Source: Serratia quinivorans (lineage in GTDB: Bacteria; Pseudomonadota; Gammaproteobacteria; Enterobacterales; Enterobacteriaceae). From it: 64,000 nt of DNA. Of the stretch, positions 7,626 to 16,366 are shown in pieces. The stretch is taken from contig NZ_CAMKGL010000001.1 in assembly GCF_946227985.1 (NCBI RefSeq), forward strand, positions 744,001 through 808,000, given 5' to 3'. Position numbers and translations under genes: made by a program. Under the pieces are notes generated by a model. That model saw only the letters and a list, made by a program, of their open reading frames with translations, made no database searches and was not told the origin of the DNA. Position 1 is the first letter of the stretch, and every line of letters begins with the position of its first letter.

Positions 7626-7862
7626 ATGAAGCGCATTATTAAAGGTGATAAAAACTTGTCTCATCTGGTGGTTGCCCATGCGGCAATCGATCGTCATGCC
7701 GAAAGCTTTGGTCAGCGCCGACAGGGCTGGCCGTCAACCTATCTGATAAAATATCAAAACGATCGCGTGGCGGTCGAAGTGGTAACGCGACGTCAGTCCT
7801 ACGTCGCAACGCTGATGATTGGCGCGCGCAATCTGACCAAGTTGTGCGGCCTGTCCGGCTAA
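7626..7862 (+). CDS. DUF4060 family protein
   Basis: A 78-residue protein with MKRIIKGDKNLSHLVVAHAA, GQRRQGWPSTYLIKY and RRQSYVATLMIG, the features of DUF4060 (Pfam PF13269), a small family found in enterobacterial chromosomes and lambdoid prophages. The ATG at 7626 is preferred to an extension starting at 7575, which carries no family sequence. It lies 67 bases after the NinX-like gene on the same strand. The function is unknown. Confidence 0.7.
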   Translation: MKRIIKGDKNLSHLVVAHAAIDRHAESFGQRRQGWPSTYLIKYQNDRVAVEVVTRRQSYVATLMIGARNLTKLCGLSG

Positions 7863-8037
7863 AACCTCCTCTCTATAGGGTTATTCCCCGTATAAAATAG
7901 CACCCTGGTTGTTCTCGCCGGGGCGCTACTCCTTGATGCTCACGGGGTTAAGTGTTAAAAAGCCGCCCGCAGATACATTTATTGATTGGCGAAATCTTGC
8001 GCAAAAGCGGCAGGATTCCACGCCATATGAGGATAAG

Positions 8038-9405
8038 ATGGGCGGTCAGCAGCAGGATACCCCGCTAAAACGCGGTTTAAAAAACAGACATATACAACTT
8101 ATCGCCCTGGGCGGTGCCATTGGCACCGGCCTGTTTCTCGGCATTGCGCAGACCATTAAAATGGCTGGCCCTTCGGTGCTGCTGGGCTATGCCATCGGCG
8201 GTTTTATCGCTTTTCTGATCATGCGGCAATTGGGCGAGATGGTGGTTGAAGAACCGGTTGCCGGATCCTTCAGCCACTTTGCCTATAAATACTGGGGGGA
8301 TTTTGCCGGTTTTCTTTCCGGCTGGAACTACTGGGCGATGTTCATTTTGGTCGGCATGGCCGAACTGACCGCGGTTGGCATCTATATTCAATATTGGTGG
8401 CCGGACATCCCTACCTGGGTTTCCGCCGCGGTATTCTTTGTCCTGATAAATCTGATCAACCTGGTTAATGTTCGGCTGTACGGCGAAACCGAGTTTTGGT
8501 TTGCCATTATCAAGGTAGTGGCGATTGTCGGCATGATTGTGTTCGGTGCCTGGCTATTGGCCAGCGGCAACGGGGGGCCGCAAGCCAGTATCAATAACCT
8601 GTGGGAGCAGGGCGGCTTTATGCCGCACGGCATCGAAGGGTTGGTGATGGCGATGGCGGTGATCATGTTCTCATTCGGTGGGTTGGAGATGGTGGGCATT
8701 ACCGCCGCCGAAGCGGCCGATCCGCGCCGCAGTATTCCTAAAGCCACCAATCAGGTGGTGTACCGCATCCTGATTTTTTATATCGGTTCGTTGACGGTAC
8801 TGCTTTCACTCTATCCTTGGCACAAAGTGGTTGAAGGCGGCAGCCCGTTCGTGATGATTTTCCATGCGTTGAACAGCAACCTGGTGGCGACCCTGCTGAA
8901 CGTGGTGGTGCTGACTGCAGCGCTGTCGGTGTACAACAGTGGCGTCTATGCCAATAGCCGTATGCTGTTCGGGCTGGCGACACAGGGGAATGCTCCCAAG
9001 GCATTGACCCGGGTGAATAAGCGTGGTGTCCCGGTATTGTCGATCGCACTCTCGGCGCTGGTGACTTCCGTCGGCGTGCTGATCAACTATGTCATGCCCG
9101 GTAAGGCGTTTGAGCTGCTGATGGCGTTGGTGGTGTCTACCCTGGTGATTAACTGGGTGATGATTTGTCTGGCGCACCTGCGATTCCGCGCGGCGAAAAA
9201 CCGCCAGGGCGTGATCCCAGTATTCAAGGCGTTGTGGTACCCCTTCGGCAACTATCTGTGCCTGGTGTTCTTGAGCCTGATTCTGGTGATCATGTATTTC
9301 AGCGAGGGGATCCGTATCTCGGTATTACTGATGCCGGTGTGGATCTTGCTGTTGTGGGTTGGTTTTATGCTGACGCGCCGCAAAGGCGCTAAAGTACGGC
9401 GGTAA
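8038..9405 (+). CDS. pheP: Phenylalanine-specific permease PheP
   Basis: A 455-residue APC-superfamily amino acid:proton symporter with 12 predicted membrane helices. The start LKRGLKNRHIQLIALGGAIG and the helix 1 motif GTGLFLG are typical of the AroP/PheP/CycA group. SGWNYWAMFILVGMAELTA, NLVNVRLYGETEFWFA and SRMLFGLATQGNAP follow PheP most closely. The ATG at 8038 with AGGA 4 bases upstream gives the family length (E. coli 458) and is preferred to an extension from 7909. The substrate (Phe rather than Tyr or Trp) is inferred from overall similarity. The gene stands alone. Confidence 0.85.
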   Translation: MGGQQQDTPLKRGLKNRHIQLIALGGAIGTGLFLGIAQTIKMAGPSVLLGYAIGGFIAFLIMRQLGEMVVEEPVAGSFSHFAYKYWGDFAGFLSGWNYWAMFILVGMAELTAVGIYIQYWWPDIPTWVSAAVFFVLINLINLVNVRLYGETEFWFAIIKVVAIVGMIVFGAWLLASGNGGPQASINNLWEQGGFMPHGIEGLVMAMAVIMFSFGGLEMVGITAAEAADPRRSIPKATNQVVYRILIFYIGSLTVLLSLYPWHKVVEGGSPFVMIFHALNSNLVATLLNVVVLTAALSVYNSGVYANSRMLFGLATQGNAPKALTRVNKRGVPVLSIALSALVTSVGVLINYVMPGKAFELLMALVVSTLVINWVMICLAHLRFRAAKNRQGVIPVFKALWYPFGNYLCLVFLSLILVIMYFSEGIRISVLLMPVWILLLWVGFMLTRRKGAKVRR

Positions 9406-9412
9406 TTTTTAA

Positions 9413-9435
9413 CGGAGGCGCAATCAGCGCCTCCG
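9413..9435. terminator. Inverted repeat between pheP and the converging small gene
   Basis: CGGAGGCGC (9413-9421) pairs perfectly with GCGCCTCCG (9427-9435). The flanking T tracts are poor on both strands, so termination may be partial. Confidence 0.5.
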
Positions 9436-9444
9436 GTCCATCCA

Positions 9445-9735
9445 TTAGCTGCGCGGCATAAAGGCATTGCCGGGGGTGGCACGGCCGAATCCCAACAGCT
9501 TCCTGCACAGCAGGAACAGGGTGGTGATGACATCGATAGCCACCACGCTTAGCATCAGCACGCCCAGCATGAAGAAACTCACCAGCGCACCCAGTAACAG
9601 CACCAGCGGTGCCGGTACGCGAACCCGGCGCAGTTTCATCGCGGCATACATTTTCCAATACTGCATCTGCGCCAGCATCGCGCTGCGGATACGGCCCAAT
9701 CGAACACGTGACTTGCGTGATGTAGAACGGCTCAT
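9445..9735 (-). CDS. Hypothetical basic membrane protein
   Basis: A 96-residue protein with a very basic first third (SRSTSRKSRVRLGRIR and KLRRVRV), then a long hydrophobic stretch (about residues 42-78) that could form one or two membrane helices, and a short polar tail. The ATG is preceded by AAGGAGA at good spacing. It is convergent with pheP and divergent from the hydrolase gene. No family was recognised. By the positive-inside rule the N-terminus should be cytoplasmic. Confidence 0.6.
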   Translation of the reverse strand: MSRSTSRKSRVRLGRIRSAMLAQMQYWKMYAAMKLRRVRVPAPLVLLLGALVSFFMLGVLMLSVVAIDVITTLFLLCRKLLGFGRATPGNAFMPRS

Positions 9736-9968
9736 AACTTCTCCTTTTCTGAATGTCCTATAAGTAAATCACAAGGATCTTAAGAGATGCTTAACAGGCT
9801 CTAGTCGGCCCTGGCATTCTCACAAGGACTGTGACAACACAAAACCCGAAAAGGTCACTCAAGGGACACAGCCTAAGGTGAGCACGGTTCACAACGCACG
9901 CTGATCGAGTATCTTGTTATGGTATCCACCTGCCCGTGTTGGGTGTCCGCAGTGGTCGGGAGAGCAAT

Positions 9969-10967
9969 TTGAAGATAACCAATCGTTACTATGATGCCGG
10001 CAAAACGCACCACACCCCGCAGGGGTTTCGTAACCCGGAGCCTTCGCAGCGTCGGGATGGGGATTTGAAACGCTGGCAGAACGAGCGTAAGCAGCAGGGG
10101 TTGCCCAAACCACCGCAGATGGGTTATCAGCAGTTTACCCAGCGCTGGTGGCAACGTGCCGACCTTGGCGGCAGCGATAACAGCATTTGGTGGCTGGGGC
10201 ATGCCTCAATGCTGCTGCGCCTGGATGGCCGATATATCCTGATCGACCCGGTATTGTCTGAACGTGCATCGCCGCTGAGTTTCTATGGCCCGAAGCGCAA
10301 AACACCGCCACCGTTGACGGTGCAACAGTTGCCGGCAGTGGACGTGGTTTTAATCTCCCACAATCACTATGACCATCTCGATCGGCGCACTGTGCGGCAA
10401 TTGGCACGGCGTTTTCCGCACGCGACCTTTATTGTGCCCTTGGGGCTGAAAAACTGGTTCCGACGTTACCGGCTGCAACGTGTAGAAGAGTTGGACTGGT
10501 GGGATAGCCTGCAATTGGGCGATTTGACCTTCCATTGTACGCCGGCGCGTCACTGGAGCATGCGTACCCTCTGGGACCGCAATCGCTCCCTCTGGTGCGG
10601 CTGGGTGATTCATCATCCGGCGCTGCGTTTCTATTTTTCCGGAGACAGCGGCTATTCGGATCGCCTGGCAGATATTGGAGCCCGTTTAGGACCGTTTGAC
10701 GTGGCGGCATTACCGATTGGCGCCTACGCACCACGCTGGTTCATGCAGGAACAGCATATGGATCCGCAGCAGTCGGTGACGCTGTATCAACAATTAAATG
10801 CGCCGCGGGTCATTCCGATCCATTGGGGCGTTTTTGAGTTGGCCGATGAGTCATTGGATGAGCCGCCGCAGCAATTAAATTTGGCTCTGAGCGCTGCGGG
10901 AATAGAGCAGCACCAGTTTCGGCCTATCAAAATTGGCGAGCGCATTGCGCTTGAAGCTAACTCTTAA
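9969..10967 (+). CDS. Metallo-beta-lactamase-fold hydrolase (NAPE-PLD/UlaG-like)
   Basis: A protein of about 332 residues with the MBL metal motif SHNHYDHLD, preceded by WWLGHASMLLRLDGRYILIDPV and followed by PARHWS, YFSGDSGYSD and the final IPIHWGVFEL. This layout is that of bacterial relatives of N-acyl-phosphatidylethanolamine phospholipase D and of the inner-membrane-associated beta-lactamase-like proteins. The start is uncertain: the TTG at 9969 has GGGAGAG 5 bases upstream, while a TTG at 9936 would add 11 unlike residues. The true substrate is unknown. It has no signal peptide. Confidence 0.82.
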   Translation: MKITNRYYDAGKTHHTPQGFRNPEPSQRRDGDLKRWQNERKQQGLPKPPQMGYQQFTQRWWQRADLGGSDNSIWWLGHASMLLRLDGRYILIDPVLSERASPLSFYGPKRKTPPPLTVQQLPAVDVVLISHNHYDHLDRRTVRQLARRFPHATFIVPLGLKNWFRRYRLQRVEELDWWDSLQLGDLTFHCTPARHWSMRTLWDRNRSLWCGWVIHHPALRFYFSGDSGYSDRLADIGARLGPFDVAALPIGAYAPRWFMQEQHMDPQQSVTLYQQLNAPRVIPIHWGVFELADESLDEPPQQLNLALSAAGIEQHQFRPIKIGERIALEANS

Positions 10968-11843
10968 GCGTTATTCCTGGGCCTGTATGGCGGGGGCGGT
11001 TGTCGTCACCGTCTGCAGGCCAGTCCCGATGCGGGTTGTAGCCATTTGGTGATGCAAGGCCTTGCTTATCCCGCGTCTGACGTAACCTGTTGGCATGAAT
11101 AGGGACAACGCGTAGGAAAAGATAAAATAAATACGTTCGCATGGCATTGTTATTGATGGCGTAAATACCTATGCGGATTTTAAGATTTAATTCAGCTATA
11201 GATTCCCACTATTCTCAAGGTTATTGCCGTTATTTAACCCCCGCAGACAGTAATGTATTTCTCTGCCGCCGCACGGCAATAGTGCGTAAATTCTGATTTT
11301 GCATGCTTATGCACTATAAAGTGGCACGTTATTTGATTTTTGTCGCGAGAACTCCGCTGCACAAATTGTGCTCACCCTCACTGAGGGCAATAATGATCTT
11401 CAGTATTATTTCGTTGTCACAAGCGGGTGAGGTCGCCGACGTGCGGCGATACCTGCGTTGGGCCGTCCGGATGGCGACCCATAGTCGGATCATCCGATAT
11501 CAAATGTACCCGTTCATCGATATTCAAAAGTTTTATAAGAAATTCCATAAAGATTCAAATTTTTTAACGTTCTAAGCGTCGGTCAGGGGTTATATGTTGC
11601 AACATACATTGGTCAATCGGATGAAAGAATTGTTAAAATTCAGTCTGGGTGCGGAGTGTGGCGGGGTGACACTGTTAAGCAGAAAATAGCTAAGGCTTCA
11701 ACATCTTTTAGTCTATTTAAGCTTATGTTGCTCTCGACCGTTTCAAATATGTGCGACAGCTCCACCAGTGATTAAAAATGGCTTGCCATCGAATACAGAG
11801 TATGTGATAACGCATCTGGGTAAAACGAGGTACAGTTCTGTAT
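10968..11843. other. 876-base gene-poor region upstream of yobF-cspC
   Basis: No convincing gene, tRNA or repeat is seen. A 90-codon ORF at 11303-11575 (+) lacks a ribosome-binding site and family features. The last 150 bases become AT-rich and should contain the yobF-cspC promoter and leader. The stretch is long for this compact chromosome and may hold an untranslated RNA. Confidence 0.5.
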
Positions 11844-11960
11844 ATGTGTGGCATTTTCAGTAAAGAAGTTCTGAGTAAAAACGTTAGCGTTGAATACCGC
11901 TTCTCTGCCGATCCTTATCTTAGTGCCTCAAGCAGTAACGACTCTAGTTTGTCTATGTAA
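11844..11960 (+). CDS. yobF: Small stress protein YobF
   Basis: A 38-residue ORF beginning [20 protein letters not shown], almost the same as the start of E. coli YobF (47 residues). The C-terminal half diverges, being Ser-rich and ending SSLSM, and is shorter. The gene directly precedes cspC, as in E. coli, where yobF and cspC are co-transcribed and YobF accumulates under heat and other stress. GAGG lies 12 bases upstream of the ATG, which is a wide spacing. Confidence 0.85.
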   Translation: MCGIFSKEVLSKNVSVEYRFSADPYLSASSSNDSSLSM

Positions 11961-12001
11961 CGCCTCCGGGCGGTTTAAACAATCCAAAGGAAATACTCAA
12001 G

Positions 12002-12211
12002 ATGGCAAAGATCAAAGGTCAAGTTAAGTGGTTCAACGAATCTAAAGGTTTCGGTTTCATCACTCCAGCTGACGGCAGCAAAGACGTGTTCGTACACTTC
12101 TCTGCAATCCAGGGTAACGGCTTCAAAACCCTGGCTGAAGGCCAGAACGTTGAGTTCGAAATCCAAGATGGCCAGAAAGGCCCATCTGCAGTAAACGTTA
12201 CTGCAATCTAA
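12002..12211 (+). CDS. cspC: Cold-shock-like RNA chaperone CspC
   Basis: A 69-residue single OB-fold cold-shock domain with RNP1 (KGFGFI) and RNP2 (VFVHF). It differs from E. coli CspC at only about one residue near the end ([10 protein letters not shown]). CspC binds single-stranded RNA and melts secondary structure, affecting stability of rpoS and other mRNAs. It is constitutive rather than cold-induced in E. coli. It follows yobF by 41 bases and ends in a strong terminator. The almost perfect conservation separates it from CspE. Confidence 0.96.
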   Translation: MAKIKGQVKWFNESKGFGFITPADGSKDVFVHFSAIQGNGFKTLAEGQNVEFEIQDGQKGPSAVNVTAI

Positions 12212-12227
12212 TCAGCGTCAGCTGTAC

Positions 12228-12256
12228 AAAAAACCCGCCTTAGTGCGGGTTTTTTC
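12228..12256. terminator. Terminator shared by cspC and the laccase-domain gene
   Basis: AACCCGC (12232-12238) pairs with GCGGGTT (12245-12251), flanked by an A-tract on the left and TTTTTT on the right. Confidence 0.88.
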
Positions 12257-12263
12257 GTTTCTG

Positions 12264-12980
12264 TTATCTGCCGGTAATAATAATCCCTGCGTACTGATTT
12301 CGACCGGTAATGCCCGGATGGGCAGGATCTTGCTCCCGTCGGTGACTGTTGCGACGGTAGCTGGTGTATTTAAATCGCTGTGGTTGGTGCTGGTCCGTAT
12401 TGGGGGTGCATATGGTGCAGCTTCCGGCATGGTCAACGGCGGCAAAACCCAGTTCACGCAGTTTGGATTCGGCGATGGCGGCCAGGTCCAGGTGGCGATA
12501 GCGGGGGCTGATTAAGGACGCGGGCAGTGGCGGCTGTTGCTTGAAGCGGGTGACCAGCTCTTCGTTTACCTCGTAACAGCAGGGGCCGGCGGCAGGGCCG
12601 ATGGAAGCCACCCAGTTAGCCGTTGAATCATCGCGGCGGATACGCGCCGCCAATTGCTCCAGTATGCCGTCCAGCAGGCCACGCCAACCGGCATGGACGG
12701 CAGCAATGGCAGAACCGTCGTTGCGGCTGAAAATCACCGGCAGGCAGTCCGCCGTTAACACACTCAGCAGAATGCCGGGCTGAGTGGTATAGAAACCATC
12801 GGCTTCGCCGCACTGTTGTGCCGCCTGCGTCACGTCAACAATGCGTGTGCCATGTACCTGTTTTTTTTCCGGCAGGGTGGCGCGGTAGGCCAACAGATGG
12901 CCTGGCAGCAGCGCACTTTTGTTGCCGAAACCATGCTGGATGGACGGGATGGCGTTGAGCAGTGGGGAAAAATCGGTCAT
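12264..12980 (-). CDS. Laccase-domain (PgeF/YfiH-like) family protein
   Basis: A 238-residue member of the Cu-oxidase_4 / DUF152 family (YfiH, PgeF). Family landmarks are KQVHG (metal His), TADCLPVIF, AAVHAGWRGL and IGPAAGPCCYEV. E. coli YfiH/PgeF removes mis-incorporated L-Ser from peptidoglycan precursors, and other members are described as purine nucleoside phosphorylase or polyphenol oxidase. E. coli yfiH lies by clpB, so this is either a second copy or a separate subgroup. The C-terminal KYTSYRRNSHRREQDPAHPG segment is typical of this subgroup. It converges on cspC. Confidence 0.82.
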   Translation of the reverse strand: MTDFSPLLNAIPSIQHGFGNKSALLPGHLLAYRATLPEKKQVHGTRIVDVTQAAQQCGEADGFYTTQPGILLSVLTADCLPVIFSRNDGSAIAAVHAGWRGLLDGILEQLAARIRRDDSTANWVASIGPAAGPCCYEVNEELVTRFKQQPPLPASLISPRYRHLDLAAIAESKLRELGFAAVDHAGSCTICTPNTDQHQPQRFKYTSYRRNSHRREQDPAHPGITGRNQYAGIIITGR

Positions 12981-13124
12981 GTCACGTATTTACCTGCGTC
13001 AGAAAAGTTAACGTCAGTGTAGCCAGTTTTTTTCCTCCCTGGCTAGGGGCTTGCGGCATCTGCCTTGCATCGTACAGAAGGCTTCTTTAGACTAGCCGCG
13101 CCGTATCTCTCTGGAATCCAAGCC

Positions 13125-13952
13125 ATGTCTTATCAGTGCCCTCTGTGTCATCAGCCGCTTCATCTTTCTCATCTGCAATGGCGTTGCGACGCTAATCATC
13201 AGTTTGACTGTGCTAAAGAAGGCTATGTCAACCTGCTGCCAGTACAGCACAAGCGCTCAAAGCAGCCCGGAGACAGCGCGGAAATGATGCAGGCCCGGCG
13301 TGCGTTTCTTGATGCGGGTTTCTATCACCCCTTGCAGCAGCATGTGGCTGAGCTGTTGGATCAGGCGTTGGCGAGCGATGCGCAGGCGTTATTGGACATC
13401 GGCTGTGGCGAAGGTTACTACACGGCGGAAGTGGCCGCCAGGTTGACTCAGCAGCGTAATATCACCGTTTATGGCCTGGACGTCGCTAAGGTGGCGATCC
13501 GCTATGCGGCCAAGCGTTACCCGGCAGTCTCATTTTGCGTGGCGTCGAGCCATCGACTGCCGTTTGCTGACGCTTCTCTGGACGCCATACTGCGTATTTA
13601 CGCCCCTTGCAAAGCTGAGGAACTGGCTCGAGTAGTAAAACCCGGTGGGGTGGTGGTAACGGTATCGCCTGGCCCACGTCACCTGTATCAATTGAAAGAA
13701 CAGGTGTATCAGCAGGTGCAACTGCATGTCGAACAAGATGAACAGTTTGCCGGTTTTGACTGCGAACGGGTGGAATCATTGCCTTACCCGATGACGTTGC
13801 CGGGTGAGCAGGCAGCCAACCTGCTGCAAATGACGCCTTTCGCCTGGCGCGCTTCGCCTGAGGTTCAGCAGCGCCTGAGCGGTTGTGAAGCCTTTACCTG
13901 CGAAACCGATTTTGTCATAGCGCTGTACCGCCGCCAGCCTGATTCACACTGA
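13125..13952 (+). CDS. rlmA: 23S rRNA (guanine-N1) methyltransferase RlmA
   Basis: A 275-residue SAM-dependent enzyme that methylates G745 of 23S rRNA. The N-terminal zinc-ribbon has CPLCHQP and a later Cys and His ([20 protein letters not shown]). The methyltransferase motif I is [15 protein letters not shown]. The run [20 protein letters not shown] is almost identical to E. coli RlmA. The ATG at 13125 gives MSYQCPLC, matching the E. coli start; a frame extension to 13065 is not used. The neighbours (cspC, mntP) are also the same as in E. coli. Confidence 0.94.
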   Translation: MSYQCPLCHQPLHLSHLQWRCDANHQFDCAKEGYVNLLPVQHKRSKQPGDSAEMMQARRAFLDAGFYHPLQQHVAELLDQALASDAQALLDIGCGEGYYTAEVAARLTQQRNITVYGLDVAKVAIRYAAKRYPAVSFCVASSHRLPFADASLDAILRIYAPCKAEELARVVKPGGVVVTVSPGPRHLYQLKEQVYQQVQLHVEQDEQFAGFDCERVESLPYPMTLPGEQAANLLQMTPFAWRASPEVQQRLSGCEAFTCETDFVIALYRRQPDSH

Positions 13953-13965
13953 GTGATGGGCCACA

Positions 13966-13998
13966 AACAAAAAAACCTGCCGTTGGCAGGTTTTTTTT
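13966..13998. terminator. Bidirectional terminator between rlmA and mntP
   Basis: An A-rich tract, CCTGCC (13975-13981 region), a GTT loop, then GGCAGG and TTTTTTTT. It serves both converging genes. Confidence 0.88.
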
Positions 13999-14011
13999 GG
14001 GTTCAGCGCTA

Positions 14012-14581
14012 TCAGGCCAGATAGCCCAAATGCTCCAGCAGGATGTTCACACCGATACCGATCAGTACCACGCCGCCGAGGATCTCCGCGCGTTTGCCGA
14101 GCAACGGCCCGATAAAGCGGCCTATCATCATGCCCAAGGTGGCCATAATCATGGTGGCGCAGCCAATAGCCATGGCGGTATGGACAATATTCACCTGGAG
14201 GAAGGCCAGGCCGACACCAATAGCCATGGCATCGAGGCTGGTAGCGATGGCGGTGGCGACCAATAACCAGAAGCCGTGACGCTTCACTTTTTCCACTTCG
14301 TCAGGCCGGTTCCTGACGCCTTCGACGATCATGCGCATACCGAGGATAAACAGCAGCGAGAAGGCGACCCAGTGATCCCATTCCATAATGTATTGGCTGG
14401 CGAATAAGCCGATGCCCCAACCGATAATCGGCGTAATGGCTTCTACCACGCCGAAAATAAGTCCGGTGCGTAGCGCTTCACGAAAACGGGGCTGATGCAG
14501 GCTGGCACCTTTGCCAATCGATGCGGCGAATGCATCCATAGACATGCCAAAAGCGAGAATGAGTGTAGCTGACAAGTTCAT
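14012..14581 (-). CDS. mntP: Mn2+ efflux pump MntP
   Basis: A 189-residue inner-membrane protein with six predicted helices and the family signatures [14 protein letters not shown] and [15 protein letters not shown], whose acidic residues are needed for Mn2+ export. The ATG at 14581 ([11 protein letters not shown]) matches the E. coli start; an extension to 14635 runs into the riboswitch leader and is rejected. Expression should rise with Mn2+ through the leader riboswitch and, in E. coli, MntR. Confidence 0.94.
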   Translation of the reverse strand: MNLSATLILAFGMSMDAFAASIGKGASLHQPRFREALRTGLIFGVVEAITPIIGWGIGLFASQYIMEWDHWVAFSLLFILGMRMIVEGVRNRPDEVEKVKRHGFWLLVATAIATSLDAMAIGVGLAFLQVNIVHTAMAIGCATMIMATLGMMIGRFIGPLLGKRAEILGGVVLIGIGVNILLEHLGYLA

Positions 14582-14589
14582 GTTAAATA

Positions 14590-14770
14590 ACCTCGGCCGG
14601 GCGGCTCCATATACACGTAACCCACCCCCAACCATACGACGGAGTTACGTGTCTATGGTCTCGCCAACCCTACCTGGCTGCCCGCACCACGTTTTAATGT
14701 ATAAAACGAGTATGTTGATACGGGCGTTTCTGGTGTTTTATTGCCCAGAAACCGGCTACTCCCCAATGAC
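14590..14770 (-). ncRNA. yybP-ykoY (manganese) riboswitch in the mntP leader
   Basis: Read on the minus strand, the mntP 5' leader contains the two invariant blocks of the yybP-ykoY class: GGGGAGTAGCC (near 14765-14755) and ACATACTCG (14716-14708). They are followed by GGCGAGACC (near 14657-14665) and a long hairpin pairing ACACGTAAC (14613-14621) with GTTACGTGT (14644-14652) just before the ribosome-binding region. In E. coli the mntP riboswitch raises expression when Mn2+ binds. The class call is confident and the exact boundaries are not. Confidence 0.85.
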
Positions 14771-14838
14771 GGCGCAACCATAGCATATTAATTCCGTTAC
14801 CAACAACTCTTATTACCCATGGGTATTGGTTTGAAATT

Positions 14839-14857
14839 GATAATTGTTTTCATTAAT
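14839..14857. promoter_or_regulatory. Candidate Fur box upstream of mntP
   Basis: This 19-base stretch matches the Fur consensus at 13 positions by my count, including the outer GATAAT and CATTA blocks. It lies upstream of the mntP leader in the mntP-yobD spacer. No other gene starts here on the plus strand. Role inferred only. Confidence 0.35.
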
Positions 14858-14996
14858 GAAATGTATAAGAAGGAATATAATGTAGACGAGTGCAACAATA
14901 TTGCATAAATAATAATCAGGTAGCCATGTGCGCTGATGATTATTTATCCACATACAGCGCAAGGCGACACGAAGATGGGGTTGGTGTTGTTTTTAA

Positions 14997-15455
14997 TCAC
15001 TGATTTTCAACAAAAAAGTGATAAATCTTTTCCAGATCGTCTAATTGAATGACCTGAATCAATAACCGACGTTGTTCAAGATCTATCACCAGGATGCCAT
15101 CCTCGGATAAATTCATGGCCTTAATCCGGTTATATTCAATAAAGGCATTGGCATAAAAGAAACCTTGCGCTTTAAACAACATCTTGGGCCAGCGGATATA
15201 AGAAATATAAATGGCGATCAGTGCTAAAGAAATAAGCAGATAGGTGGTTATTACCGCACCCTGGGTGGTGACATTTCGGTAGAGCAGAATGGCGATCAGG
15301 CCGACAAAAATCAGGCAATCAATTCGATTACGGCGCTTTAACTGCACCTTGAGCAAGGTTTTGCCCTTCAGCAGGTTCATGCCGAACTCGTCGTAAATCG
15401 CATACACCAGCATCAGCGCGGTGAAAATCAGTAATACGCCATCGGTCAGCGACAT
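14997..15455 (-). CDS. yobD: UPF0266 membrane protein YobD (DUF986)
   Basis: A 152-residue inner-membrane protein with three N-terminal helices and a cytoplasmic C-terminal third. It follows E. coli YobD throughout (for example [53 protein letters not shown]). The function is unknown. It sits after manZ on the same strand with a terminator between, the same order as in E. coli. Confidence 0.9.
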   Translation of the reverse strand: MSLTDGVLLIFTALMLVYAIYDEFGMNLLKGKTLLKVQLKRRNRIDCLIFVGLIAILLYRNVTTQGAVITTYLLISLALIAIYISYIRWPKMLFKAQGFFYANAFIEYNRIKAMNLSEDGILVIDLEQRRLLIQVIQLDDLEKIYHFFVENQ

Positions 15456-15470
15456 CTTTCAACTCCACAA

Positions 15471-15500
15471 ATAAAAAACCGGGGGTTTCCCCCCGGTGGT
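15471..15500 (-). terminator. Terminator of the manXYZ operon
   Basis: Read on the minus strand, ACCGGGGG pairs with CCCCCGGT (15497-15490 and 15485-15478), followed by a T tract into the yobD leader. Confidence 0.85.
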
Positions 15501-15508
15501 TAAAACGC

Positions 15509-16351
15509 TTACAGACCCAGCAGACCTACCCAATAACCGAAGATACCGATGGCGAAGAAGCCGATGATGATCCACAACGCATTCACTTTCCTGCGCAGCA
15601 GCCACATGCAGCCGAAGGTCAGCAGCAGCGGCACCAGGCCCGGCATCAACTGGTCGAGGATGGTTTGCACCGTGGTCACCGTGGTATGCCCGGTCTGGTC
15701 GGTGATCTTCGACACCACCAGCGGGATATTCACGTGCGTCCACTTGTTAACCAAAGCCCCCATGACAAACAGGCCGAGAATGGACGCTCCTTCCGTCAGT
15801 TTTTGCAGGAAGCCGCCGCCCATATCATTAACGATATCCACGCCTTTGCGATAACCGTAGGCCACGCCGTAATAGCGGGTCAACAGGCGCACCAGGTTGA
15901 ACAGGACGAAGAACAGAATCGGGCCCAGCAGGCTGCCACTCATGGCGATACCGGCGCCGAGCGCGGCGAATACCGGACGTACGGTACCCCAGAAAATCGG
16001 GTCGCCGACACCGGCCAAAGGCCCCATCAAACCGACTTTGATACCGTTGATGGCCGCATCGTCGATAGGCGCGCCGTTAGCACGCTGTTCTTCCATCGCC
16101 ATGGTAACGCCAAGGACCGGCGCTGCCACGTAAGGGTGGGTGTTAAAGAACTCCAAATGGCGCTTGATCGCCTGTTTGCGCTCGTCGTTATTTTCCGGAT
16201 ACAGGCGACGGATCACCGGCACCATTGAGAAGCAAAAACCCAGCGCCTGCATACGCTCGAAGTTCCATGAACCCTGGAACAGATTCGAGCGCATAAACAC
16301 ACCGCGAATATCGGCCGGCGTGAGTTTCTTTTGAGCTGTTGTATCAACCAT
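15509..16351 (-). CDS. manZ: PTS mannose-type IID component ManZ
   Basis: A 280-residue inner-membrane subunit of the mannose/glucose/glucosamine phosphotransferase system. ManY (IIC) and ManZ (IID) together form the sugar channel phosphorylated through ManX. It shows the IID hallmarks LTPADIRGVFMRSNLFQGSW and NGIKVGLMGPLAGVGDP. The ATG at 16351 is chosen over a GTG nine bases upstream. The gene follows manY by 15 bases. It is also expected to serve as entry point for phage lambda DNA and some bacteriocins, as in E. coli. Confidence 0.97.
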   Translation of the reverse strand: MVDTTAQKKLTPADIRGVFMRSNLFQGSWNFERMQALGFCFSMVPVIRRLYPENNDERKQAIKRHLEFFNTHPYVAAPVLGVTMAMEEQRANGAPIDDAAINGIKVGLMGPLAGVGDPIFWGTVRPVFAALGAGIAMSGSLLGPILFFVLFNLVRLLTRYYGVAYGYRKGVDIVNDMGGGFLQKLTEGASILGLFVMGALVNKWTHVNIPLVVSKITDQTGHTTVTTVQTILDQLMPGLVPLLLTFGCMWLLRRKVNALWIIIGFFAIGIFGYWVGLLGL

Positions 16352-16366
16352 TTCTCTCACCTATTC

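Noticed and set aside
7244-7862. Idea that the NinX-like and DUF4060 genes mark a prophage
   Set aside because: No integrase, repressor, structural or lysis gene is nearby, and both families also occur singly in chromosomes.
11303-11575. 90-codon plus-strand ORF in the gene-poor stretch before yobF
   Set aside because: No Shine-Dalgarno, basic composition without hydrophobic pattern of a membrane protein, no family recognised; kept only as a remark on the region.
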